DNA from: Actinomycetota bacterium
GTDB lineage: Bacteria; Actinomycetota; Actinomycetes; Nanopelagicales; Nanopelagicaceae
Direction: 5' to 3'
NCBI GenBank assembly: GCA_947372915.1
Contig: CANBVO010000003.1
Coordinates: forward strand, 1-49,125
Length of the DNA: 49,125 nt
The position numbers were made by a program, and so were the translations under genes. Shown here one piece after another: positions 18,441 through 27,349 of this stretch (its first letter is position 1; each line of letters opens with the position of its first letter). Under the pieces are notes generated by a model, which saw only the letters and a list, made by a program, of their open reading frames with translations, ran no database searches and was not told the origin of the DNA.

Positions 18441-19514
18441 CTGAAACTTCCAGATTTCCCGTGGGATGCGCTCGCACCCTATGCAGCGCAAGCTAAGGAA
18501 TATCCCGGCGGTGCCATTGATTTATCGCAAGGAACACCGGTTGATCCCACTCCTGAATTTATTCAACGAGAGCTGATTGCAGCTGCCGATTCTCCTCGTT
18601 ATCCAGTAACAATTGGAACCCCGGAACTTCGCGAAGCGATGCGCGCGTGGGCAGTATCTATTCTTGGCGTCACGGGTGAATTTGATGTGCTACCGACTGT
18701 TGGTTCAAAAGAGTTAGTCGCTTTACTTCCCACCTTGTTAGACGCTCAGAGTGTGCTCTATCCAAAAATTGCATACCCCACCTATTTAGTTGGCGCGATG
18801 ATTGCCAAAGCTCAACCCCAAGAAGTAGATATTGATGCTACTAAGTGGCCGGCTGCTAATTTAGCTTGGGTTAATTCACCTTCTAATCCAACCGGTCGAA
18901 TTCACTCCGAATCAGAATTAAAAGCGGTGATTGAGTTTTCTCGTCGCACCAAAACGGTAATTGCCAGCGATGAATGTTATTTAGGTTTTCCAGCAGGAGC
19001 GATTACGCCAATCTCAATTTTAAAGGTCGCAGCGGGGGATAACACCAATCTCTTAGCGGTGCATTCGCTCTCCAAGCGCTCCAATCTCGCGGGATATCGC
19101 GCAGCACTTATTATCGGAGACCCTGCTCTCATTGCCACGATTCGCGAGGTACGTAAGCACGCTGGACTCATGGTGCCACTGCCAGTTCAGCGCGCAATGA
19201 CTGTTGCCCTCACAGATGAAGTGCATGCGGCAGAACAAGCAGCGCGATATCGCAACCGTCGCTCTGTTTTACAACCGGCACTTGAGGCCGCTGGATTTAA
19301 AGTGGAATTTACCGATGCCGGTCTTTACATCTGGTGTTCACGGGGCGAGCAGGATTGGGATTCAGTTTCATGGTTGGCTGGGCTTGGCATCATTGCTACG
19401 CCGGGACATTTCTATGGGCCAGCCGGCGACCACCATATCCGCGTGGCCCTCACCGCAACTGATGCCGATATCGCATCGGCAGCTGCGCGGATCATGCAAG
19501 CGGTGCAGGTATGA
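18441..19514 (+). CDS. dapC: succinyldiaminopimelate aminotransferase DapC-like (probable CTG start)
   Basis: Track ORF begins at 18639 inside the fold. Frame extends upstream as (CTG)KLPDFPWDALAPYAAQAKEYPGGAIDLSQGTPVDPTPEFIQRELIAAADSPRYPVTIGTPELREAMRAW. The upstream in-frame stop TAA is at 18423. Confidence 0.85.
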   Translation: MKLPDFPWDALAPYAAQAKEYPGGAIDLSQGTPVDPTPEFIQRELIAAADSPRYPVTIGTPELREAMRAWAVSILGVTGEFDVLPTVGSKELVALLPTLLDAQSVLYPKIAYPTYLVGAMIAKAQPQEVDIDATKWPAANLAWVNSPSNPTGRIHSESELKAVIEFSRRTKTVIASDECYLGFPAGAITPISILKVAAGDNTNLLAVHSLSKRSNLAGYRAALIIGDPALIATIREVRKHAGLMVPLPVQRAMTVALTDEVHAAEQAARYRNRRSVLQPALEAAGFKVEFTDAGLYIWCSRGEQDWDSVSWLAGLGIIATPGHFYGPAGDHHIRVALTATDADIASAAARIMQAVQV

Positions 19515-20491
19515 GCTCTGCAATTCTTCTCGTCGGCGGAATGGGAACCAGACTTCAACCGCTGACTCTGACTACGCCCAAACCAATGCTCAGCGTTGCC
19601 GGTGTGCCTTTTACCGAGCATCAAATTATTAAAGCGCGCGAAGCTGGCTTTACTGAAATTGTCTTGGCTACCTCCTTTAAGGCCGAACTCTTCGAGCCGT
19701 ACTTTGGCAACGGCGAGCGCTTTGGTATCTCAATTCGCTACGCCGTAGAAAAAGAGCCATTAGGTACCGGCGGGGCGATTCGCAACGCAGCATCGATGCT
19801 TACCGGCAGCGGCCCGGTTGCAATTTTTAATGGCGATGTCCTCAGCGCTCACGATTTAGCGGCGCAGTTGAAATTCCACACCGATACCGAATCTGATGTC
19901 ACCTTATATTTGACGGAAGTTGCCGATGCCCGAGCTTTTGGCGCCGTGGAGTTTGACTCGGAATTTAGAGTCTCTGCATTTAATGAAAAAATGGAAAATC
20001 CACCGACCAATATGATCAACGCTGGTTGCTATATTTTCTCGCGCCACGTCATTGATTCCATTCCTGAAGGAAAAGTGGTCAGCGTCGAACGCGAAACTTT
20101 CCCGGGGCTCTTAGCTCGTGGCGCGCGCGTGAGTGCTTTCGTCGATCGAAGTTATTGGCTAGATATTGGAACGCCAGCAGCGCTCATGAAAGCGAGCAAA
20201 GATTTACTTTCAGGTGCGATGTTTTCCGCAGCGACGCCAGCATTGTCAGATGGATCATTTATTGGTGCGGGTACCGCGATTGAATCCACCGCTCACATCA
20301 GCCACTCCGTGATTGGCGCCGGCGCCCGAATCGCAGCAGGTGTTCGAGTGGATGGATCGCTCGTCGGGGCTGGGGCAGTCATTGGCGCCGATGCTCACCT
20401 GACAGATTGCTTTATTGCCGATGGCGCAAAGGTGGAAGCGGGCGTTATTGCCGGGGGTAATTTCCTCGGATTTACTCCATCTGGCCAGTAA
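19511..20491 (+). CDS. NDP-sugar pyrophosphorylase (mannose-1-phosphate guanylyltransferase-like)
   Basis: SAILLVGGMGTRLQPLTLTTPKPMLSVAGVPF; C-terminal hexapeptide repeats; near phosphomannomutase. Confidence 0.88.
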   Translation: MSSAILLVGGMGTRLQPLTLTTPKPMLSVAGVPFTEHQIIKAREAGFTEIVLATSFKAELFEPYFGNGERFGISIRYAVEKEPLGTGGAIRNAASMLTGSGPVAIFNGDVLSAHDLAAQLKFHTDTESDVTLYLTEVADARAFGAVEFDSEFRVSAFNEKMENPPTNMINAGCYIFSRHVIDSIPEGKVVSVERETFPGLLARGARVSAFVDRSYWLDIGTPAALMKASKDLLSGAMFSAATPALSDGSFIGAGTAIESTAHISHSVIGAGARIAAGVRVDGSLVGAGAVIGADAHLTDCFIADGAKVEAGVIAGGNFLGFTPSGQ

Positions 20492-20503
20492 TTCTCAAAA
20501 ATG

Positions 20504-20524
20504 ACCCCAATTTGGGGTTTATTT
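20504..20524 (+). terminator. intrinsic-terminator-like hairpin, possibly bidirectional
   Basis: ACCCCA-att-TGGGGT followed by TTATTT and preceded by AAAAATG. Confidence 0.65.
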
Positions 20525-20557
20525 CCGCGATATCAGGGATTTTCCCCGCTTACGAAC

Positions 20558-20586
20558 TTGACTTCAGGGCATTACATGCGTGTAAT
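20558..20586 (+). promoter_or_regulatory. sigma-70/SigA-like promoter of whiB2-like gene
   Basis: TTGACT-N17-TGTAAT; the -10 overlaps inverted repeat ATTACA-tgcg-TGTAAT (20571..20586). Confidence 0.6.
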
Positions 20587-20642
20587 TCACCTATACAGCG
20601 CGCCTAATTAGTGGGCGTGCCAAGTTTTGAGGAGCACCACCA

Positions 20643-20924
20643 ATGTCCGACTCACGCCCAGTACTACCAACAGTTTTGACCGGCTTGAGCTCTACCGACA
20701 GTGTTGAACTTTCCTGGCAAGAGCGTGCGCTCTGTGCCCAAACTGATCCAGAAGCTTTCTTCCCTGAAAAGGGTGGTTCCACCCGTGAGGCAAAGCGCGT
20801 CTGCCTCACCTGCGATGTCCGCGGGGAATGCTTGGAGTACGCACTTGGCCATGATGAGCGTTTTGGCATCTGGGGCGGTCTCTCCGAGCGCGAACGCCGT
20901 CGCCTTAAGCGCCGTTCAGCCTAA
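20643..20924 (+). CDS. WhiB family regulator (WhiB2/WhmD-like)
   Basis: Four Cys (ALCAQ; RVCLTCDVRGEC), GIWGGLSERERRRLKRR; SD GAGGAG upstream. Confidence 0.92.
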   Translation: MSDSRPVLPTVLTGLSSTDSVELSWQERALCAQTDPEAFFPEKGGSTREAKRVCLTCDVRGECLEYALGHDERFGIWGGLSERERRRLKRRSA

Positions 20925-20963
20925 CCATTACCTTTTCTCGTTTAAGTAGGCGAGGATTCACAG

Positions 20964-23900
20964 GTGGCTGATAATTTCTTTGTAACCGCCGTCATTGTCT
21001 CTCACGACGGCGCGTTATGGCTCACTGAAGGAATAGCAGCGCTCTATTCTCAAACTCGCCCCGTTGATCGCATCATCGCTGTTGATACGGATTCTCGCGA
21101 TAACTCGGTCAAGCTTCTTATTAATGCGGGTATTAATGTCTTGCAAGCTCCGCGCGATACCGGTTTTGGTGACGCAGTTGCGATGGCGCTGGAAACAACT
21201 CCGGCAATTTCAGAGAGCGAGAATGAACTTCTCTGGATCTTGCATGATGACTGCGCGCCTACTCGTACCGCACTAGAAAAACTTATTGAAGAGATAAGTG
21301 AACAACCACAAGTTGCTTTTGTTGGACCCAAACTTCGTGGTTGGTATGACCGTCATCATCTGCTGGAAGTAGGAATTTCTATTGCCGGCAATGGCGCTCG
21401 CTGGACCGGGCTGGAACGACGTGAACAAGATCAAGGACAGCATGATGCGCCACGACAAGTGCTTTCGGTCAGCACGGCAGCGATGTTGGCAAGACGCGAT
21501 GTCTTTGAAGAGCTCGGTGGATTAGATCCCAACCTGGCACTCTTTCGCGATGATGTGGATTTGGGATGGCGCGCTCGCGTTGCCGGCTTTACCGTTAAAT
21601 GCGTTCCCGAAGCGTTGGTCTTCCACGTCGAGGCTTCAGCTAACGAACGCCGCCCGATTGATGTATCTGAAGCATTTCTCCATCGCCCACTCTTACTCGA
21701 TCGGCGCAATGCTGCCTATGTGTTGATGTCCAACGCTTCGCTCTGGCAGACCCCATGGATTGCAATTCAACTTTTCAGTTCCGCCATCGTTCGCGCAATC
21801 GGATATTTGCTGGCAAAGCTTCCCGGCTATGCAGCTGATGAAATTGGCGCGGTCGGACTATTTCTCATTAAGCCGGGGGATATCTTTCGTGCCAGACGTT
21901 TTCGCAAATCGCATCGACTCTTATCATCGAGCGTCATCAAACCATTTATCCCTCCGCGCCTCAGCCAGATTCGCACAACCTGGGAACGACTCACAGATGC
22001 AATTGCGCAATGGATTCGTCCCGTAGCAGAAATTGATGAAGTGGATGATGGGGGAGCTGCAACTTCATATGCCGATATCGGCCTCATTGATGAAACATTT
22101 GATGATGAAGAATTAATGGAAGCGCCGAAGCGCTCTCGCTGGAAAACGCTGGCGAATCGACCACTCCTTGCCGGACTTGCTGGCACAACACTGATTTCGT
22201 TAATTGCTTCGCGTTCTCGCTTCGGCTCACTGAGTGGCGGCGCCTTGGCTCTTGCACCTAATGGTGCACATGATTTATTTGCTCAGTATGTTCAATCGTG
22301 GCACACCGTTGGCATGGGATCGGCCGCTCCAACTCCACCGTGGATTGGATTGCTGGGACTGCTCTCGTTCTCTACTTTCGGAAATCTGCCACTGTTCTTA
22401 ATCATTCTTTTTCTGCTCACGCCGCCGCTGGCTTTCTTTACGATGTATCGAGCGATAAAGCGAGGCGGGCTCACTCCTACGGTTGGCGTTATCGGCGGAC
22501 TTATTTACGCATTCTCACCAGTGGTCTGGAACAGTATTAACCAAGGCCGTTTAGGCACAATTGCAATTGTGATTCTGGCGCCAGCCTTCATTAGCTTGGC
22601 ACCCATCGCCACAATTCTGCGCGGTGCATCCTGGCGACGCATTTATGCACTCTCCTTGCTCGCCTCGGTTCTCGCAGCATTTAATGCTCCTTTCCTCCTC
22701 CTATTTACTGCGGCACTCTTCATTTTGCTCATTGCTCGTCTCGTCTCTCGCCGAACCGAGATATCCGAGGTGGGCTTTCAGAAGTTCTTCCTGCTCGCCG
22801 AACTCGGGGTAGAGAAGCGATTGCTCGTCAGCACACTCATCCCATGGATGCTTAACGCGCCGTGGTCGATTTCGTTGCTCGTGCATCCAACCCAGTTCTT
22901 GCAAGATCCCGGTTTTCCACTCTTTAATACTGGAAGTACTTGGCATATTTTCTTATTTAACCTTGGCGCAGCGAGCGGCGTTCCGTGGTGGATTATCTCG
23001 CCCTTCATTCTCTTTGGCGTTGTGGTTCTCTTTAATCCCGCTACTCGCAACCAAGGTCTAGTCGCCTGGCTGCTCTTTGCTTTCGGAGTTCTCTTTTCAT
23101 CAACTCATATTTCTGGTCATGGAAGTGCCGGAAATTATTGGAGCGGATCGATTGTTGCGTTAGTAGAAATAATTATTCTTCCGCCTGCGCTCACTATCTT
23201 GGTCACTCTCATTCCCAATTTGAGAAACTCATCGTTAGGTATTGGTCATTTCGTAACCGCCCTATCTGCATTAATCGCTATCTCATCTATCGCACTCACC
23301 GGAATCTGGGCGATTACCGCGGGCGCCAATTCTTTGGTCACCGGTGCCCACGAACATGTGATGCCAGCATTTGTGGCCTCCTTAGCCACGACTGATAGCA
23401 GACCGAAAACTCTTGTTATTCGACAAAACGGAGAATCGATTAATTACTTCATCTCGCGTGGAACTGATTTAGAACTCGGTGACCCAGATGTGGTTGTTGC
23501 TATGCCTCCTCAACTAGAAGATGCAATTGTGGGAATGCTTGGCGGTACTGCACTAACCAGTAGCCGCATCATCGGTGGATATGGCATCAAATATATTTTC
23601 GTTAAGAATCCGGCGGACCCAAATTTGGTGAGGACGGTTGATGGAATTGGTGGCTTTACTCGAAGCTCCGCGACCTCAGCTGGAATCATCTGGCGGGTAC
23701 TTGCGGCTAATCCTCGCATTGCGATGATTGCCCCAGGCGGAACAATTTCACCTATCCCATCCGGCGCAATTGGTGGCATCGGCGAAGTAAGCACTACCGG
23801 GAAGATTTCACTTGGTGAGAAGTCAGATAGCGGTTGGCATTTGCTGCTCAACGGCGCATCAGTCCCCATGAGTAACAACATCAACGGCGTTCCACAATTC

Positions 23901-24056
23901 GTTTTATCCGAGCCCGGAACAATCACGCTGACCCACGATGGAACTCGCAGACGCGCACTCGTATCACTTGAACTCATTGCACTTCTCACTGTGATTGTTT
24001 TAAGTCTTCCTGCTGGCCGCCGCCGTAGCGAAGTTCCGATAGAGGAGTTGGTATGA
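20964..24056 (+). CDS. GT2-family glycosyltransferase fused to large multi-TM region (1030 aa)
   Basis: N-term VTAVIVSHDGALWLTEGIAALYSQTRPVDRIIAVDTDSRDNS, LFRDDVDLGWRAR; acidic linker; then many TM segments and a C-terminal TM. Confidence 0.88.
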   Translation: MADNFFVTAVIVSHDGALWLTEGIAALYSQTRPVDRIIAVDTDSRDNSVKLLINAGINVLQAPRDTGFGDAVAMALETTPAISESENELLWILHDDCAPTRTALEKLIEEISEQPQVAFVGPKLRGWYDRHHLLEVGISIAGNGARWTGLERREQDQGQHDAPRQVLSVSTAAMLARRDVFEELGGLDPNLALFRDDVDLGWRARVAGFTVKCVPEALVFHVEASANERRPIDVSEAFLHRPLLLDRRNAAYVLMSNASLWQTPWIAIQLFSSAIVRAIGYLLAKLPGYAADEIGAVGLFLIKPGDIFRARRFRKSHRLLSSSVIKPFIPPRLSQIRTTWERLTDAIAQWIRPVAEIDEVDDGGAATSYADIGLIDETFDDEELMEAPKRSRWKTLANRPLLAGLAGTTLISLIASRSRFGSLSGGALALAPNGAHDLFAQYVQSWHTVGMGSAAPTPPWIGLLGLLSFSTFGNLPLFLIILFLLTPPLAFFTMYRAIKRGGLTPTVGVIGGLIYAFSPVVWNSINQGRLGTIAIVILAPAFISLAPIATILRGASWRRIYALSLLASVLAAFNAPFLLLFTAALFILLIARLVSRRTEISEVGFQKFFLLAELGVEKRLLVSTLIPWMLNAPWSISLLVHPTQFLQDPGFPLFNTGSTWHIFLFNLGAASGVPWWIISPFILFGVVVLFNPATRNQGLVAWLLFAFGVLFSSTHISGHGSAGNYWSGSIVALVEIIILPPALTILVTLIPNLRNSSLGIGHFVTALSALIAISSIALTGIWAITAGANSLVTGAHEHVMPAFVASLATTDSRPKTLVIRQNGESINYFISRGTDLELGDPDVVVAMPPQLEDAIVGMLGGTALTSSRIIGGYGIKYIFVKNPADPNLVRTVDGIGGFTRSSATSAGIIWRVLAANPRIAMIAPGGTISPIPSGAIGGIGEVSTTGKISLGEKSDSGWHLLLNGASVPMSNNINGVPQFVLSEPGTITLTHDGTRRRALVSLELIALLTVIVLSLPAGRRRSEVPIEELV

Positions 24057-25414
24057 AGATTCCAACCGTCCTTCCAGAAAAGCGCATCCTTATCGCAATC
24101 ACCGCGGTGGTCGCAGCACTCTTTCTCTCCGCACTCGCACCACATGCACCATCCATTAACTTTGGCACTCGAGTCGTCGATGCCAGCTATCCAGCAACAG
24201 TCTGTCCCGGTGCAGTCACCGGCTCGCAATCTATTGCCTACCTTCCTAACCCGAAGATTGCAGTTCGTTCAGTGAAGACCGGCTCGACCGGGCTTCGAGC
24301 GGCACGCACCTACCGGTACTCACTTTCAGCCCCATTATTTGTTGATGGAAATGCGCAATCGATTATGGCTGCACATACGCTCAACGGTTGGTTGGCCACC
24401 ACAATCTGTTCCGCGGGCAACGCTGACTCTTGGTTTGTTGGCGGATCTGCTGGAATTTCTAGCGCCGGATATCTTGACTTAGTAAATAGCGGTTTAAGTG
24501 AATCCACCGTAGACCTATTCCCATTCAGTCCAAAAGGCGCGGCTGCGATGGTCTCGGTCGTTATTCCAGCAAATTCAGAGAAGAAAGTTCTCCTCGATTC
24601 GCTTGCACCAGGTGAAGAAAAAATTGTGGTGCATGCAATTACTCGAGCCGGTCGAGTGACGGCATTTGCCCTCGATATTCGTAAGAAGGGCCTGCGCTCA
24701 TTAGGCGCGGACTACGTGAGTCCTGCACTCAATGCATCTAAGCACCTGGTCCTTCCGGGCCTTATCAATAGCCTCGGCAAGGATTCACAACTCAACCAAA
24801 GCGTTCGTGTACTTGTTCCCGGTGCGGTTGATGCAACAGTAAGTGCCACTATATTTTCCATTGATGGTTCCTTCTCGCCGGTGGGGTTGGATAATCTGCG
24901 ATTGCCTCATGGAAAAGTTGTTGAAATCGCGCTTCCACAATTAACAGTCAGCACTCCCTTCGCCATTGTGATTGATGGCGATCAACCGGTCGTGGCCGGC
25001 GCCCTGTCGCAAACGAAAAAGGGAGCCTCTGATTTTGCTTGGTCAGGTGGCGCGCAAGAGCTTCCTAAGGGCGAAGCGCTTTCACTCAATATGGGCGGAC
25101 ATTCGCCACTTCTCTCTTTCTACAGCGATGGCGCAGTAAATATTCGCATCTCTTACAACCTCACCTCTGGCAAGAGCCGGCAGGCAGTCGTGAAGGGAGA
25201 TCGTCGCGGCTCATGGCGCTCACCGGGTGCGGTCAATCGAATTGAAGTGACCTCGCTCAACTCCAAGACATACGGGGCGATTCTCTTCTCCGGCGCAGCG
25301 AACTCGGGTCTGAGTTACTTGCCGCTACAAGCCGGCGCTTCGCTGCAGAATTCAGTCGTGCCGCGCGCCGATGCTGGTGTTATCTCCCGCGGAGCGCAAT
25401 CCAGTACTCGGTAA
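24053..25414 (+). CDS. DUF5719-like secreted/membrane-anchored protein
   Basis: N-terminal TM; position directly after GT2 in the whiB2-manB block; ATGA overlap. Confidence 0.7.
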   Translation: MKIPTVLPEKRILIAITAVVAALFLSALAPHAPSINFGTRVVDASYPATVCPGAVTGSQSIAYLPNPKIAVRSVKTGSTGLRAARTYRYSLSAPLFVDGNAQSIMAAHTLNGWLATTICSAGNADSWFVGGSAGISSAGYLDLVNSGLSESTVDLFPFSPKGAAAMVSVVIPANSEKKVLLDSLAPGEEKIVVHAITRAGRVTAFALDIRKKGLRSLGADYVSPALNASKHLVLPGLINSLGKDSQLNQSVRVLVPGAVDATVSATIFSIDGSFSPVGLDNLRLPHGKVVEIALPQLTVSTPFAIVIDGDQPVVAGALSQTKKGASDFAWSGGAQELPKGEALSLNMGGHSPLLSFYSDGAVNIRISYNLTSGKSRQAVVKGDRRGSWRSPGAVNRIEVTSLNSKTYGAILFSGAANSGLSYLPLQAGASLQNSVVPRADAGVISRGAQSSTR

Positions 25415-25453
25415 ATCCACGGAATTTTCCACTCCGCAAGATAGGTTCATGCC

Positions 25454-25846
25454 ATGAGGACATCTGGTGCGCGCATGGGGAGAAGTTGTTCCCGCGCTGG
25501 CTGCCGCAAAATTGCCTCATCAACGCTCACCTATATTTATTCAGATTCAGTTGCTGTGTTAGGACCTCTCGCTACCTTTGCTGAACCACATGCATATGAC
25601 CTCTGCTCGGATCACAGTATTCGCATGAGCGTGCCACGCGGTTGGACCGTTATTAAGCAAGAACCAGAAGCTGGTACACAAGGCCCGACTCATGATGATT
25701 TGATGGCGATTGCTGATGCCGTGCGCGAAGCCGGAAACTTCGTAGCAGAAACAAACGCTGGCGATGAAAATTCAGTTCCAGTTATTCGCGATGGCGAGAG
25801 TAAAGAGATTGGTAGGCGCGGTCATCTCCGGGCCATCCCTAATTAA
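25454..25846 (+). CDS. DUF3499 family protein
   Basis: SCSRAGCRKIASSTLTYIYSDSVAVLGPLATFAEPHAYDLCSDHS; start preceded by TAGGTT-6 nt. Confidence 0.88.
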   Translation: MRTSGARMGRSCSRAGCRKIASSTLTYIYSDSVAVLGPLATFAEPHAYDLCSDHSIRMSVPRGWTVIKQEPEAGTQGPTHDDLMAIADAVREAGNFVAETNAGDENSVPVIRDGESKEIGRRGHLRAIPN

Positions 25847-27228
25847 TGAGTTCGCAATTTTCGCTTGATTTTCTTAACACCATTATTAAGGCCTATGACA
25901 TTCGCGGGCTGGTTGAAAAAGAAGTAACTCCAGAATTCACCTTCGCAGTTGGCGCCGCCTTTGCACAATTTCTCATTGAAGAGAAAGAACCAACAACGCT
26001 AATTATCGGTGAAGATATGCGGCCGTCCTCACCACTCTTAGCAGCAGCTTTTGCCGAAGGTGCGCAAGGGCAGGGTATTGATGTGATTCGCATGGGCCTG
26101 GCTTCCACCGACATGCTTTATTTCGCATCGGGCAAACTCAATCTTCCGGGCGTGATGTTTACCGCCAGCCATAACCCCGCGGCTTATAACGGAATTAAAA
26201 TGTGTAAAAGTCAGGCCCGGCCGATTGGGCAAGAATCTGGATTACTGCGCATTAAAGAGCTGATTGCGACCGGCGTATCACCATCATCACTTGCTACCGG
26301 AACATCCACTGAAAGAAATTTGCTCAACGATTATGTCGAGTTCCTGCTCTCGCTTTTTCCTGGCACTAACCTCACTAGCGGTCGCCGCTTAAAAGTAGTT
26401 ATTGACGCAGGTAATGGAATGGCTGGATATACCGCACCGGCAATGATGGAAAAACTTAATGTCGATGTAATTCCGATGTACTTTGAACTCGATGGCAATT
26501 TTCCTAACCACGAGGCAAATCCCATCGAACCATCGAACTTAGTTGATTTGCAGAACAAGGTGCGTGAAGTCGGCGCTGATATCGGTCTCGCTTTTGATGG
26601 CGATGCTGATCGCTGCTTTCTTGTCGATGAGAACGGTGACTTAGTCAATCCATCCACTTTGACTGCGCTGATCGCGGTTCGCGAGCTCAAGCGCAAACCA
26701 GGGTCCACGATTATTTACAATCTGATCTCATCCCAAGCTGTTCCCGAGATAGTTACTGAATTTGGTGGCAATCCAGTCCGCTCGCGCGTTGGCCATTCAT
26801 ATATCAAGAAATTAATGGCGGAGACCGGTGCAATTTTTGGTGGCGAACATTCTGGCCATTTCTATTTTGCAGATTTCTGGAAAGCGGATTCGGGAATGTT
26901 GGCAGCGCTCTATGCACTGACCGAACTAGGGGGGAGCACGAAGAAACTTTCACAACTTCTCGAACCATTTAATCGCTATGTATCAAGCGGTGAAATTAAT
27001 ACTAAAGTGGCAAATACCCAAGCTGCGCTCGATCGAATTATTGCGAAGTATTCTCCGACGCATGGCATTGATAATCTCGACGGTATAACCGTTACGGGCA
27101 AGGGTTACTGGTTCAATGTTCGCCCTTCCAACACCGAGCCACTTCTGCGGCTTAACGTTGAGGCTGGGAGCCCAGCGACCTTGACTCAGGTCACACACGA
27201 AGTCCAAGGCGTCATTTCCGCCCAATAG
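25846..27228 (+). CDS. manB: phosphomannomutase/phosphoglucomutase
   Basis: IIKAYDIRGLV; TASHNPAAYNGIKMC; DGDADRCF; RPSNTEPLLRLNVE. Confidence 0.94.
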   Translation: MSSQFSLDFLNTIIKAYDIRGLVEKEVTPEFTFAVGAAFAQFLIEEKEPTTLIIGEDMRPSSPLLAAAFAEGAQGQGIDVIRMGLASTDMLYFASGKLNLPGVMFTASHNPAAYNGIKMCKSQARPIGQESGLLRIKELIATGVSPSSLATGTSTERNLLNDYVEFLLSLFPGTNLTSGRRLKVVIDAGNGMAGYTAPAMMEKLNVDVIPMYFELDGNFPNHEANPIEPSNLVDLQNKVREVGADIGLAFDGDADRCFLVDENGDLVNPSTLTALIAVRELKRKPGSTIIYNLISSQAVPEIVTEFGGNPVRSRVGHSYIKKLMAETGAIFGGEHSGHFYFADFWKADSGMLAALYALTELGGSTKKLSQLLEPFNRYVSSGEINTKVANTQAALDRIIAKYSPTHGIDNLDGITVTGKGYWFNVRPSNTEPLLRLNVEAGSPATLTQVTHEVQGVISAQ

Positions 27229-27288
27229 CCGGTCGTGTTCGCGGTTCATGATTCAAAACCCAAGCGCACATCAGGTAGCCTTCACCTA

Positions 27289-27318
27289 TATTCGCTGATC
27301 CTGTATCGCCCGCGAATA
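27289..27318 (+). promoter_or_regulatory. inverted repeat TATTCGC-N16-GCGAATA upstream of ahcY
   Basis: Perfect 7-bp arms, 31 nt upstream of the GTG start. Confidence 0.35.
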
Positions 27319-27349
27319 AAGAGTATTTAACCGTTTAAGAGGAGAAGCC

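Noticed and set aside
18420-18445. Programmed -1 frameshift producing an FdxA-DapC fusion
   Set aside because: The dapC frame is open only 10-15 nt before the fdxA stop and I see no slippery heptamer or downstream structure; a CTG start is simpler.
20571-20586. BldD operator in the whiB2-like promoter
   Set aside because: ATTACA-N4-TGTAAT does not fit the BldD spacing I recall; kept only as a generic inverted repeat.
23510-24229. 239-aa ORF on the minus strand
   Set aside because: Antisense to the GT2 and DUF5719 genes, no protein-like motifs.
27229-27349. SAH riboswitch upstream of ahcY
   Set aside because: Consensus elements not recognisable; only a simple inverted repeat is present.
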